NCBI GenBank assembly: GCA_964446585.1
Contig: CAYUPI010000046.1
Location: 1 to 44,296, forward strand
Source: CAYUPI01 sp964446585
GTDB lineage: Bacteria; Verrucomicrobiota; Verrucomicrobiia; Limisphaerales; UBA8199
Direction of reading: 5' to 3'
DNA: 44,296 bases
Position numbers and translations under genes: made by a program
In this document: positions 8,173 to 16,158 of the stretch, piece after piece
Position numbering within the stretch: the stretch's first letter is position 1
How the letters are laid out: every line of letters begins with the position of its first letter
Notes under the pieces: model-generated
Told to the model about the DNA's origin: nothing
Databases searched by the model: none
What the model saw: the letters and a program-made list of their open reading frames with translations, nothing else

Positions 8173-8871
8173 CTACCGCTTTCGATTGTAGCTTTCCCGA
8201 GCATACTTTTGCTCCGCCAGTTGCTGCGCCCGTTGCCGAAGAGCGCTGTCAGGCTCGAATCTCGACCATCGCGCGGCGGCGGCACAATCGATTTCGCACA
8301 TGGACTGCTGCCAATCCGATCGATTCCACAGCGGATCGGAAGGCTGGAGGGAGCCCTGGATGAGCAGCCCCGAGCGTGTGCGGCGCTGCGCCGCGCCAGC
8401 GATTTTTTGTCCGCACCACAGGAGATCATTTTTTTCGTGACCGGCGAAACATTGGCCCGCTTCAGCCTTACGGCGGCAGTCTGCCAGGGTGGTCGAAACG
8501 CCTAGTTTGGCCAGGGCTGCCTGGATCCAGGAGTGCACTCGTTCGTAACTCTCCGTGGCGCTGAGCTCATACCACTCATGGCCGGAGGGAAAAGCCAGGC
8601 TATACGTCCAGTCAGAATCATGCGGCACCAAGCCGCCACCGGTTGGCCGTCGAACAAGCGGACGGAGAAGCGTTAATCGCTCGACCTCTGCGTGCTTTTG
8701 AAAATAACCGAAAGAAGCCGCCTTTTCGGTCCAACCGTAGAAACGCACCACGGGTCTGATGAGCTGCGGCATGGCCTCGAGCAGTGCTTCGTCCAAGGCC
8801 ATGTTGAAGGCATAATTACCAGCGCCGGAATCCAGCAACAGCCAGTGATTGATACTCGCATCAGCGGACAT
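8173..8871 (-). CDS. Lipoate-protein ligase A-like (BPL/LPL family) protein
   Basis: Predicted cytoplasmic ligase or acyltransferase that attaches lipoate or a related cofactor to lysines of target proteins. The 232-residue product has the family's RRPTGGGLVPHD motif (residues 74-85) and the catalytic-lysine motif NDLLWCGQKIAGAAQRR (Lys156). It lacks the extra C-terminal accessory domain of E. coli LplA, so it could be a short ligase or an octanoyl/lipoyl transferase. It is the third gene of the kamA-nth-lplA run, 201 bases behind nth, with a large hairpin in the gap that could separate its expression. Confidence 0.8.
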   Translation of the reverse strand: MSADASINHWLLLDSGAGNYAFNMALDEALLEAMPQLIRPVVRFYGWTEKAASFGYFQKHAEVERLTLLRPLVRRPTGGGLVPHDSDWTYSLAFPSGHEWYELSATESYERVHSWIQAALAKLGVSTTLADCRRKAEAGQCFAGHEKNDLLWCGQKIAGAAQRRTRSGLLIQGSLQPSDPLWNRSDWQQSMCEIDCAAAARWSRFEPDSALRQRAQQLAEQKYARESYNRKR

Positions 8872-8977
8872 GAGAAGCAGACCATAATCGAAGCATTCTG
8901 CCTTTCATAGCCAGAGCTGGCCCCGGGCAAGAGAGGCGCCTGCGACAATCAGCGATTCTCATTCTGACCGCCTTTTG

Positions 8978-9050
8978 TAGGAGACGAGGTAACGAGTCTC
9001 TAACTTCAGTCCGAAAACGTGAGATCAGAGACTCGTTACCTCGTCTCCTA
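8978..9050. repeat. Perfect 24-bp inverted repeat between nth and the ligase gene
   Basis: The arms 8978-9001 and 9027-9050 are exact reverse complements, separated by 25 bases. The arms contain GAGACGAGGTAACGAGTCTC. As RNA it would form a very stable stem in either strand. There is no T-run, so it is not a standard terminator. It resembles a REP-type mobile palindrome rather than a gene-specific site. Confidence 0.85.
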
Positions 9051-9072
9051 GAACCAAAATGAGTATTGCTGC

Positions 9073-9729
9073 CTATCTCGGCACGCCAACGCGTGGGCAA
9101 AGAGATTTGATTTCGCATTGGGGGCAATCGGGCTTCCGGGCGATACAGCGACGGCGTCCGTGCCAGATAAGCCAGTGACTAAATAATGTCCATTGGTTCT
9201 GCGGCACCAGTTCCATCAATTGCAATTCGATCTTCTGCGGGTCCTTTTCGCGCGTCAGACCCAATCGTTGCGCGAGACGCGCCACGTGTGTATCAACGAC
9301 CAGGCCGACGTTCACATTGAACGCGTTGCCCAGCACAACGTTGGCTGTCTTGCGGCCCACACCACCCAGTTGGGTCAGTTCTTCCATTTTTCGCGGCACT
9401 TCGCCCTGGTGCCGCTCCAAAATGTTCCGGCAACACTGCTTGATGCTCTTGGTCTTATTGCGAAAGAAACCAGTCGCTTTGATGGCCTGCTCGAGATCCG
9501 CCGCAGGCGCGTCGGCGTAATCGGCGGCGGAACGGTATCTCTTGAACAGATCGGCGGTGACCAGGTTCACCCGTTTGTCAGTGCACTGGGCAGAAAGAAT
9601 CGTCGCGATGAGCAGCTCCAGCGGATTGGAATAATTCAGCTCACAGTGCGCGTCGGGGTAAGTCCCCTTCAGGGCGGTGATGATTTTTTTGACCCGGCCG
9701 GCTTTGAGTTCTTTACTCTCGCGGGCCAC
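9073..9729 (-). CDS. nth: Endonuclease III (DNA glycosylase/AP lyase)
   Basis: Base-excision repair enzyme that removes oxidised pyrimidines and nicks abasic sites. The 218-residue product has the helix-hairpin-helix LTQLGGVGRKTANVVLGNAF with catalytic Lys127, the catalytic aspartate in VVDTHVARL (Asp146), and the [4Fe-4S] cluster ligands Cys195, Cys202, Cys205 and Cys211 in the C-x6-C-x2-C-x5-C spacing of the family. Its start follows the kamA stop by only three bases, so it is cotranscribed and probably translationally coupled with kamA. Confidence 0.95.
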   Translation of the reverse strand: MARESKELKAGRVKKIITALKGTYPDAHCELNYSNPLELLIATILSAQCTDKRVNLVTADLFKRYRSAADYADAPAADLEQAIKATGFFRNKTKSIKQCCRNILERHQGEVPRKMEELTQLGGVGRKTANVVLGNAFNVNVGLVVDTHVARLAQRLGLTREKDPQKIELQLMELVPQNQWTLFSHWLIWHGRRRCIARKPDCPQCEIKSLCPRVGVPR

Positions 9730-9732
9730 AAA

Positions 9733-10971
9733 TCAGACCAACTCCGGCTCTTCAATTTCCTTCGGCGGCAGGCTCAGCGGCGTGCCGTCAGCGGCTTCGG
9801 GATATTCGAAGATTTTGCCCTCATAATTCCGAATCACGACGCGATCCGCGTTGCGGCTCAGAACAGATTCCGGATTTATCGGCACTTTGCCTCCGCCGCC
9901 GGGCGCGTCAATGACGTACTGCGGGACGGCATAACCGGTAGTATGACCGCGTAGCGCTTCCATGATTTTGAGCCCTTGGCGGACGCTGGTGCGCAAGTGA
10001 GCGGAGCCGGAAATGAGATCGCACTGATAGATGTAATAGGGCTTCACGCGGCACATCAGCAGCTTCTGCACGTGCGCTTTGACGACCACCGGATCATCAG
10101 TAACGTTGCGCAGTAGCACGGATTGGTTGCCCAGCGGGATGCCGGCGTCGGCCAGGCGGCCGAGGGCGTCGCGCACCTCGCTGGTCAGCTCGCGCGGATG
10201 GTTCGAGTGGATGCTGATGAACAGCGGATGATACCTCCGCAGCATCGCACAGAGCTGAGGGGTGATGCGTTGCGGCAGGAAAATGGGGATCCGCGTGCCG
10301 ATCCGCAGGAATTCAACGTGCGGAATCTCCCGCAGACGGCCGAGCAGGTGCTCGAGTTTGTCATCGCTGAACAGCAACGGGTCGCCGCCGCTGAGCAACA
10401 CATCGCGCACCGACGGGGTCTTTCGAACGTAATCGATTTGTTCGTCGAAATGCGGATGGAAATCGTAGCCGCTGGCATTGCTTACGAGGCGCGAGCGGGT
10501 GCAATAACGACAGTAAGCGGCGCAGCGGTCGGTGACCAGAAAGAGAACGCGGTCGGGATACCGGTGCACCAGCCCGGGCACCGGAGAGTGCGCGTCCTCC
10601 CCGCAAGGATCGGTCATCTCCCAGGGCGCGGTGTGTGTTTCCTCCACTCGGGGTATGACCTGCCAGCGGATGGGGCAATTCTCGTCATTGGTGTCGATGA
10701 GATTGAAAAAATAAGGAGTGATCGCGAGCGCCAGCTTGTGATTGGCCAGCGTGGCGCCAGCATATTCCTCCGGCGTCAGTGTTGGCATCAAGCGTTGTAG
10801 TTGCTCAACGCTGGTGATTCGATGTTTTAGCTGCCAGTGCCAATTGTTCCAGTCGGAATCTGCGACGTCGCTCCAAAATCCGCGGCCCGCGGAACGAAAT
10901 TCTTTGAGTGATATGAGGGTACTAGACGATGGCGGCTCCTCGCCGGCCTCGGATGAAGTCTCAAATTGCAT
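9733..10971 (-). CDS. kamA: Lysine 2,3-aminomutase (radical SAM, PLP)
   Basis: Interconverts L-lysine and L-beta-lysine, the first step of lysine fermentation or of beta-lysine osmolyte synthesis. The radical-SAM cluster motif is DRCAAYCRYCTR (Cys150, Cys154, Cys157), followed by LLSGGDPLL. The PLP-binding lysine is in DAPGGGGK (Lys362), as in clostridial KamA. At 412 residues it has KamA length; the shorter EpmB enzymes lack this C-terminal extension, though an EpmB-like role cannot be excluded from sequence alone. An AGGA ribosome site lies six bases before the ATG. It heads the kamA-nth-ligase operon and has its own promoter at 10995-11022. Confidence 0.9.
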   Translation of the reverse strand: MQFETSSEAGEEPPSSSTLISLKEFRSAGRGFWSDVADSDWNNWHWQLKHRITSVEQLQRLMPTLTPEEYAGATLANHKLALAITPYFFNLIDTNDENCPIRWQVIPRVEETHTAPWEMTDPCGEDAHSPVPGLVHRYPDRVLFLVTDRCAAYCRYCTRSRLVSNASGYDFHPHFDEQIDYVRKTPSVRDVLLSGGDPLLFSDDKLEHLLGRLREIPHVEFLRIGTRIPIFLPQRITPQLCAMLRRYHPLFISIHSNHPRELTSEVRDALGRLADAGIPLGNQSVLLRNVTDDPVVVKAHVQKLLMCRVKPYYIYQCDLISGSAHLRTSVRQGLKIMEALRGHTTGYAVPQYVIDAPGGGGKVPINPESVLSRNADRVVIRNYEGKIFEYPEAADGTPLSLPPKEIEEPELV

Positions 10972-10980
10972 GTTTCCTAA

Positions 10981-11022
10981 AGTTCGGTTAGCGAACTATA
11001 GGGTCGATCAAATCTCTGTCAA
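10981..11022 (-). promoter_or_regulatory. Sigma-70 promoter with overlapping operator-like inverted repeat for kamA
   Basis: On the minus strand a perfect -35 TTGACA (11022-11017) and -10 TATAGT (11000-10995) are 16 bases apart, predicting a start near 10988 and a leader of under 20 bases. A perfect 6-bp inverted repeat with 5-base gap (AGTTCG GTTAG CGAACT, 10981-10997) covers the end of the -10 and the start point, where a repressor would block RNA polymerase. Confidence 0.65.
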
Positions 11023-11077
11023 GCTGTGCCGCGGAAAAGTTTAATTAATTGACCGTAAGTGCCTGATTCAATATATG

Positions 11078-11109
11078 TTAGGCGCAGAAATGTTTCTCGC
11101 AGCGCCTAA
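11078..11109 (-). terminator. Hairpin behind the kinase operon (possible terminator)
   Basis: An 8-bp perfect stem (TTAGGCGC / GCGCCTAA) encloses a second short stem (AGAAA / TTTCT). It lies about 100 bases after the stop of the minus-strand gene ending at 11206 and upstream of the kamA promoter. There is no downstream T-run on either strand, so it may stabilise a 3' end rather than terminate by itself. Confidence 0.4.
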
Positions 11110-11205
11110 AAGAAGGGCTCCGCCACTAGCAAGGCGCGTAGCCTTGGGATCACTCCGTCGCAGCAGCCTGCGAGATGAAGCGACGCTGTGGACCCAAGTG
11201 CGGCG

Positions 11206-12561
11206 TTAAGGTTGGCGCGCGGCTAAAGGCTTCTGAGCAGGCTGCACGAGAGCCCGCGCCACATCCAATTCATCCAACTGGTTGAGGCTTTCTTCCGTCG
11301 CGCGATCCAGCCCACTTTTCCTCCCGAACAGGGGAATCGAGCCTCTCTTGTCCGGTCGCTGCAAGTAGGACTGGAGGACTCGACGATAATTATCGACTAC
11401 CACGATAAACTCCGGAGCGAGGCGCGGGCGAAGCAAATCAAGCTCGCGAACCTTGACTTGGAGGGTTTCAATTTGGCGGGCGCGGTCGGCCTCCCGAATT
11501 ACTCGTTGCAACGACACGTCCGCCGGCACCGGGAGTGCATTCGTGCCTGTGTGAATTTCCACGGTCGCGCGCAGGGCCTGCGCCAGCTTTTGCGCGCTCT
11601 CATCGAATGTCCACGTCTGCGCCAGGAGATCGCGCCCGGTGAAATGCATAAGCTGCAACGACCACCACTTTTCGACATCGAGAGTATGCTGGAAATAAGG
11701 GTGGAAGGCGCTGAGGAAAGCGAATTGCCAATTGTAATGGCGGGGTAGTTCCTTCAGCATTGCCTGAAGGCAGGTGCGTCCATCGTTCAGCCGGAGCAGG
11801 CCGGCGAGAAACAATTGCGCGCTGCAGCGGTACACTTCGCCGGCCTCTCCGGACCATTGATTTTCAGCCGGCCAGCTCAGCCCCTCGAACGAAAGCGGTG
11901 GGCGCGACTGGAAGGTCTTGTAGGCCTGCTCCAGGGGATTGCTCCGGCGCGCGTTGAAATTGGTAGAAACCAGAGCCAGACCGGCCGGGCCGGCTCGCGG
12001 GGGCGGCAAAATGATTTCGAGCGCATTGGCGGCCAGGAGTTGCTGCGTGAATCCTTCAATGAGCCAGGCCGGTATTTCCCCCGAGCGCGATTCAGCATTC
12101 CGATTGGCCAGTTCGACCAACAGCACCTGCACGATGGCGCGCACATAGCGGAAGCGGTCCAGCAACTCCGGCAGTTCGACGCGGTAGCGCCAGCCTTCGG
12201 TCAATTTTTCAGACAGAATGGTTACGGGCCGGTCAGGGGTCTCGGCTGCATAGAGAGTCAGAAAAATCTTCCCGCCCCTGGCTGAAGCCCCACCCAGATC
12301 GTGAAGCAGCAGTTGTTTGATCCGCTCGCAGGAAACGGTGAGCAAGGTCGGCTCAAGGCGAATCAAGCTGGCATTCGTTTCCGCAGTCGAAGCTGGAGCG
12401 AAGCCCCGGAGCGGGCCCAGGGTGCGGACTATGAACTGCCCCGAGAAGCTGCGTGCGGAGGTGATTTCCGGCGGGGTGTACTGGGCGTTTGCTGTGTTGG
12501 GCAACGCACAAATCAAGGCGGCGAACAGCGGCAGGCCAATTGATGTAATCCCGCTCCGCAT
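11206..12561 (-). CDS. Exported protein resembling a peptidase-MA fold without HExxH
   Basis: Function unknown. ATG at 12561 is chosen because it lies seven bases after the stop of the zinc-ribbon gene and gives a clean signal peptide (MRSGITSIGLPLF to TANAQ, about 26 residues). The 451-residue product contains a region reminiscent of gluzincin metallopeptidases of the peptidase-MA type. A helix VQVLLVELANR (about 145-155) stands where HExxH would be, followed by PAWLIEGFTQQLL (about 164-177), which matches the usual P-x-W-L-x-E-G segment carrying the third zinc ligand. The HExxH histidines are missing, so if this assignment is right the protein is a pseudo-enzyme. The C-terminal third is helical. 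Last gene of the kinase-zinc ribbon operon. Confidence 0.7.
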   Translation of the reverse strand: MRSGITSIGLPLFAALICALPNTANAQYTPPEITSARSFSGQFIVRTLGPLRGFAPASTAETNASLIRLEPTLLTVSCERIKQLLLHDLGGASARGGKIFLTLYAAETPDRPVTILSEKLTEGWRYRVELPELLDRFRYVRAIVQVLLVELANRNAESRSGEIPAWLIEGFTQQLLAANALEIILPPPRAGPAGLALVSTNFNARRSNPLEQAYKTFQSRPPLSFEGLSWPAENQWSGEAGEVYRCSAQLFLAGLLRLNDGRTCLQAMLKELPRHYNWQFAFLSAFHPYFQHTLDVEKWWSLQLMHFTGRDLLAQTWTFDESAQKLAQALRATVEIHTGTNALPVPADVSLQRVIREADRARQIETLQVKVRELDLLRPRLAPEFIVVVDNYRRVLQSYLQRPDKRGSIPLFGRKSGLDRATEESLNQLDELDVARALVQPAQKPLAARQP

Positions 12562-12568
12562 AACGGAC

Positions 12569-12919
12569 TTAGCCTTTGTCAGTTGAGCCGGAACTCGGCT
12601 TCTTTTCGGGTTTCGCAGCGGCTGGTTTGGTTTCGCCGGTGGAGGAAGACTTCGCTTCACTGGCCGCTGGGGTGGCGGGAGCAGCCTCCTTCTTGGCCGC
12701 CTCCTTATATTTCTCGCTGCGATAATCGGTGATGTAAAAGCCGCTACCTTTGAAAATCAGGCCGCTGCCGCCGCTGATAGCGCGTTTGACTTTGCCCTTG
12801 CCCCATCTTTTCTGCTTGCACAATTCTTCCGGGCAGATGGTCAGCGGCTCGGCAGCCATCGACTGAGTGATTTCGAACTGATGTCCGCATTTATCGCAGA
12901 CGTATTCGTACGTTGGCAT
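12569..12919 (-). CDS. FmdB-family zinc-ribbon protein with Lys/Ala-rich tail
   Basis: Small putative regulatory protein of the FmdB/CxxC-zinc-ribbon family. It starts with the family's canonical MPTYEYVCDKCGHQFE (ATG at 12919). Zinc ligands are Cys8, Cys11, Cys29 and Cys34; the second pair is spaced C-x4-C instead of the usual C-x2-C. A conserved GSGFYITDYR segment follows at about residues 62-71. The last 45 residues are a low-complexity Ala/Lys/Pro/Ser tail, probably disordered. It lies between the histidine kinase and the exported pseudo-peptidase with short spacings, so cotranscription is likely. The in-frame extension to 12958 is not used. Confidence 0.88.
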   Translation of the reverse strand: MPTYEYVCDKCGHQFEITQSMAAEPLTICPEELCKQKRWGKGKVKRAISGGSGLIFKGSGFYITDYRSEKYKEAAKKEAAPATPAASEAKSSSTGETKPAAAKPEKKPSSGSTDKG

Positions 12920-12999
12920 GTCAGAAAATCTAATAGTCCTCTCCGACGCTGAGGTCAAGGCGGCAGCTCAGCCGAGAGCCATGCTTACTCTTGCGAGGT

Positions 13000-15072
13000 T
13001 TAGCGCCCAGAGCGGGCGGGCGGCGCCGGAAGCGTCTCCAGTGGCAAGGAGATTCGCACAATCCCATTCGCGCCCGATTTTGAGGGGAGAATTTCGAGCC
13101 TTCCGTGGTGTGATTCGAGAATTTTGCGGGTAACAGCCAATCCCAAACCCAGCCCGACATTGCGGGTGGTAAAAAACGGCGCGGTGGCCTTCTGAGCCGC
13201 TTCGGAGGAAAAACCGCTGCCATTGTCTTGCACTTCAATTTGCAGTCCCGGATGGCCATTTTCGGCTGGCTGGGCGCGCAAATGAACTCCGATCTTGGGC
13301 TCGGCGGGATTGGCCTGCAATGCATTGAGCATCACCTCTGCCAAAGCGTGTTTGAGCGCCGCGCGGTCGCCATTGATGACGATTCGTTCGTCGACGTCGT
13401 CATATTTCAGTTGGGAGCCTTTGGTTGGCTGATACTTGCGGGCTTCCTCGTATGCTTCTTCGATCAGTGGCGCCAGGGGGAAGGCTTCTTGTGAAAGCGA
13501 CGCATCGCGAGCCAGGAAGCGCATTTGGTTGGTGAATCGGGTGACACGCTTGACGCTGTCGGCCAGATCGCGCTCCATCACGCGCAGGAAATCAGTATCG
13601 ATGTTCTTACGGCCAAGCCGCTCGGCGAGCATCTGCTGGTGAACGGAAAGCGGCACTAAAGCGTTGCCGATTTCGTGCGTTAACCGGTCGGCCATGCTGC
13701 GCACCAGGCGCAAATTGGCGGCTTCAACTTCCAGGCGCCGCAACTGCTCGCTCTGTGTCAGGTCTTCGACCATGAGCAGGGCCGAGGCGGGCAGGCCGGC
13801 GACCTGGCTCTGGAAAGGAACAATGTTGACGTTGTAGATGACGCCGGGAGAGTTTTCGGGCTCGTATCGGAAGTTAAAAATACCCGAACCGGTCCGGAGA
13901 ACCTGATAAACCTTTGTGCCCAGGACTTGTGGCAGGTCGCTGAATTCCAGATCGCCGCTGCGGCGCTCGGCGCGGGTAAAGTATTTGCGGGCGGCCTTGT
14001 TGGCGTGGAGCAGCACCAGGTCTCGGCTTACCACGACGCACGCGCTGCTGAGTTCGCGCAGAATCTCCGTCATCATCTGGTGGTTGCCGGCCAATTGCTC
14101 ATGCAGCCAGATGTTCTTTATCGCCAGACCCAGTTGCTCCAGCAGGTGAAAGATCAACTCGAGCTCGGCGTTGACCAGCGGCTCGCCGGTAATGCGTCCA
14201 TCGAAAACAGCGACGCCGATGACTGACTCCTGGTCGAGAATAGGAACCGCGACTTGACCACCCAGCAACTCAAACTCTTTCTGCGCCTCGGCATCGTTGC
14301 GCGCTTCATCGCCATACCGGCGCAGAATGCGACCTAGCCGAAGGAGTTTTCCGCCGATGCCTGCCTCCAACGACAATTCGAAATGCTGAAGCAGGCCCGT
14401 GGATAATCCGAGCGAGCATGCCGCCCGCAGCCGCCGGCCTTCCTCGGGCAACGTCATCGAACCGAAAGTTGAAACCGGTTGCCGAAGAAATATGGCGGCC
14501 CGATTGATGCTAAGAATTTCCCGCAGCAGGAGTAAAAATCGATGGAGCATGCCCTCGGCATCGAGCGAGTGTGTCAGAATGGTTGAGAAATCGCGCAGTA
14601 CCCTCAAAGGCTGCGCGGCGCCAGGAAGGGGCGACTCAGCGGTTGGGATTTGAAAACTCCGGGCGACCTCGGGTGCAGCCTGTGGCGGCAGTAACGGCGG
14701 CTGCATGGCGAGGGGCCCCGGCCATAGACGCTCCAGCACGGCGTTGAGCAACCGGGCCCGTACGGGTTTTGTTAGCACCTGAGTGGCGCCTTGCAGGTAA
14801 GCTTCTTCTTCCCATTCAGATTGCTTTGCGCCCGCATAAACGACGAGCGGGCATTTGGGCGCGCGCCGGCGAATTTTCTCCAGGACCCAAACGCTCTGCA
14901 CGCCGGTCAATTCCAGATCGACGATACAACAAGCCGCCAGCCCCTGAACCAGGAATGGCTCGGCATCCTCGAGCGTTGCACGGTGCAGCACCCGGTATTT
15001 CTCGGGATCGAGGGCAGCCCGAACCGCCTCGGGCAAATCCGGGTTTGGGCCAAACACCAGCAGAGTCTTCAT
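13000..15072 (-). CDS. Hybrid sensor histidine kinase with N-terminal receiver domain
   Basis: Predicted cytoplasmic two-component kinase of 690 residues. Domains in order: receiver-like (1-118; Asp52 in IVDLELTG, Lys102 in LTKP), a GAF domain (about 155-310), a PAS-like domain (about 330-440), a dimerisation/phosphoacceptor helix with His466 in DRLTHEIGNALVPL, and a HATPase domain (N-box EVMLNALQAN, G1 DNGSGF, G2 GLGLGLAV). No membrane helix is visible. ATG 15072 is used; the open frame runs on to 15453 but those 127 codons show no domain character. An N-terminal receiver means it may accept phosphate from another kinase. The acceptor regulator is not adjacent. It leads an operon with the FmdB protein and the exported pseudo-peptidase. 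Confidence 0.88.
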   Translation of the reverse strand: MKTLLVFGPNPDLPEAVRAALDPEKYRVLHRATLEDAEPFLVQGLAACCIVDLELTGVQSVWVLEKIRRRAPKCPLVVYAGAKQSEWEEEAYLQGATQVLTKPVRARLLNAVLERLWPGPLAMQPPLLPPQAAPEVARSFQIPTAESPLPGAAQPLRVLRDFSTILTHSLDAEGMLHRFLLLLREILSINRAAIFLRQPVSTFGSMTLPEEGRRLRAACSLGLSTGLLQHFELSLEAGIGGKLLRLGRILRRYGDEARNDAEAQKEFELLGGQVAVPILDQESVIGVAVFDGRITGEPLVNAELELIFHLLEQLGLAIKNIWLHEQLAGNHQMMTEILRELSSACVVVSRDLVLLHANKAARKYFTRAERRSGDLEFSDLPQVLGTKVYQVLRTGSGIFNFRYEPENSPGVIYNVNIVPFQSQVAGLPASALLMVEDLTQSEQLRRLEVEAANLRLVRSMADRLTHEIGNALVPLSVHQQMLAERLGRKNIDTDFLRVMERDLADSVKRVTRFTNQMRFLARDASLSQEAFPLAPLIEEAYEEARKYQPTKGSQLKYDDVDERIVINGDRAALKHALAEVMLNALQANPAEPKIGVHLRAQPAENGHPGLQIEVQDNGSGFSSEAAQKATAPFFTTRNVGLGLGLAVTRKILESHHGRLEILPSKSGANGIVRISLPLETLPAPPARSGR

Positions 15073-15530
15073 GGCTCTGGCACCGGTCGGGTTCCGGGCA
15101 ACTGACAGTTTGTGTGCGGCAAGGTCAACTGAGCGAGGGAGGGGAAGCGGCCCGAAATCTTTCGGCAAGGGACCAGGAAGTTTCCTGGAGGGCAAACAGC
15201 TTTTCCGGCTCGGCGCACTTCCCTTTGATCGTCCATACGTGACGTAGAGGTCAACTCTATTCTGACCGCAATACTCTACGGAAAGCCCACAGGATTGGCA
15301 ACTTAGGGGGACTACGGAATCCGCAGCACGGGCCGGCCCCAAACCCGGACCGAGGGATGTACCGGGCAATTGACAACGTGGCCAAACTAGGCAAATGTCA
15401 TTCCCGAGCCCTATGGCTGGGTGTCTGCGCAGGAGCAGCCCGAGTTCGGCCAAAGTAAGGGGCGTGTCAAAACGGATTGAAGAAGCGGCCGTCGTCGGCG
15501 TCTAAATCCAGCAAGCACTGACATCTAATT
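15073..15530. other. Divergent intergenic region
   Basis: These 458 bases separate the kinase operon (minus) from the thioredoxin gene (plus) and should hold both promoters. A TTGACA at 15370-15375 with AAATGT 17 bases on is a weak plus-strand candidate. An imperfect direct repeat, about 20 bases long and containing CCGGGCAA(C/T)TGACA, occurs at about 15091 and 15359. I see no gene. Confidence 0.4.
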
Positions 15531-15971
15531 ATGAAAAAAACAGCTATCGGATTATTCGCAGGTCTGGCACTGCTGCAAGCGGGCGCCGATGAATTGCACT
15601 GGACCACGGACCTGCCTAAAGCGCAGGCCCAGGCCAAGCAGGAGCACAAGCTGGTCATGATGGACTTCACTGGCTCGGATTGGTGCGGTTGGTGCATCAA
15701 GCTGAACCGGGATGTCTTTTCCAAACCGGAATTTGCCAAGTACGCCAAGGACAACCTGGTGCTGGTCGAGGTTGATTTTCCTCGAGCCAAAAAGCAAACC
15801 GCGGAGGAGAAAAAAGCCAATGCTGCTCTGGCTGAGAAATATAAGATCCAAGGGTATCCGACCATTATTGTGCTGAATGCCGAAGGCAAGCAGGTGGGGA
15901 CCCTGGGCTACACCCCTTCCGCCAAGGACTTCATCGACAAGCTGGCGGAAATGAAGAAAATGGGAACGTAA
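15531..15971 (+). CDS. Exported thioredoxin-like protein (DUF255/thioredoxin_7 type)
   Basis: Predicted periplasmic thiol-disulfide protein of 146 residues. A signal peptide (MKKTAIGLFAGLALLQAGA) precedes a thioredoxin fold. The active site is SDWCGWCIKL (Cys52, Cys55) and the cis-proline loop is GYPT, both as in the thioredoxin_7 group. A Lys-rich insertion (RAKKQTAEEKKA) follows the second strand. It probably reduces or isomerises disulfides or supports cytochrome maturation; the substrate cannot be told. It stands alone 187 bases ahead of carA. Confidence 0.87.
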   Translation: MKKTAIGLFAGLALLQAGADELHWTTDLPKAQAQAKQEHKLVMMDFTGSDWCGWCIKLNRDVFSKPEFAKYAKDNLVLVEVDFPRAKKQTAEEKKANAALAEKYKIQGYPTIIVLNAEGKQVGTLGYTPSAKDFIDKLAEMKKMGT

Positions 15972-16018
15972 AGGGGCGGCGCGGGCACACTCTGTCAGCG
16001 CTTGATTAAGAATCCGAA

Positions 16019-16129
16019 GGCGGCACGCGAGCCGCCGCCGGTGCTAACAGGCCCGATCGGGCCGATGGGAGAGTCTCTGCTCAGCGGGTCGGAAGGCCTC
16101 TCTGAAGTTGACCCCGCTGCGGCCTTCCG
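16019..16129 (+). promoter_or_regulatory. Structured leader upstream of carA
   Basis: Four palindromic elements crowd this stretch: a hairpin GGCGGC/GCCGCC (16019-16036), a perfect 14-bp palindrome GGCCCGATCGGGCC (16050-16063), a 9-bp helix 16082-16090 with 16110-16119 (one bulge), and a 9-bp helix 16090-16098 with 16121-16129. The last two interleave, so they are either mutually exclusive or form a pseudoknot. The second ends 29 bases before the carA start. No T-run follows, so an ordinary pyrimidine attenuator is not evident. Confidence 0.4.
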
Positions 16130-16158
16130 TACCATAGCTTCCCAGTGGCTATACTTCG

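Noticed and set aside
15073..15453. N-terminal extension of the histidine kinase
   Set aside because: The added 127 residues show no domain, and the receiver domain begins naturally at ATG 15072.
16107..16155. TTGACC and TATACT ahead of carA as a promoter
   Set aside because: They are over 35 bases apart and TATACT is four bases from the start codon; neither pairs with a good partner.
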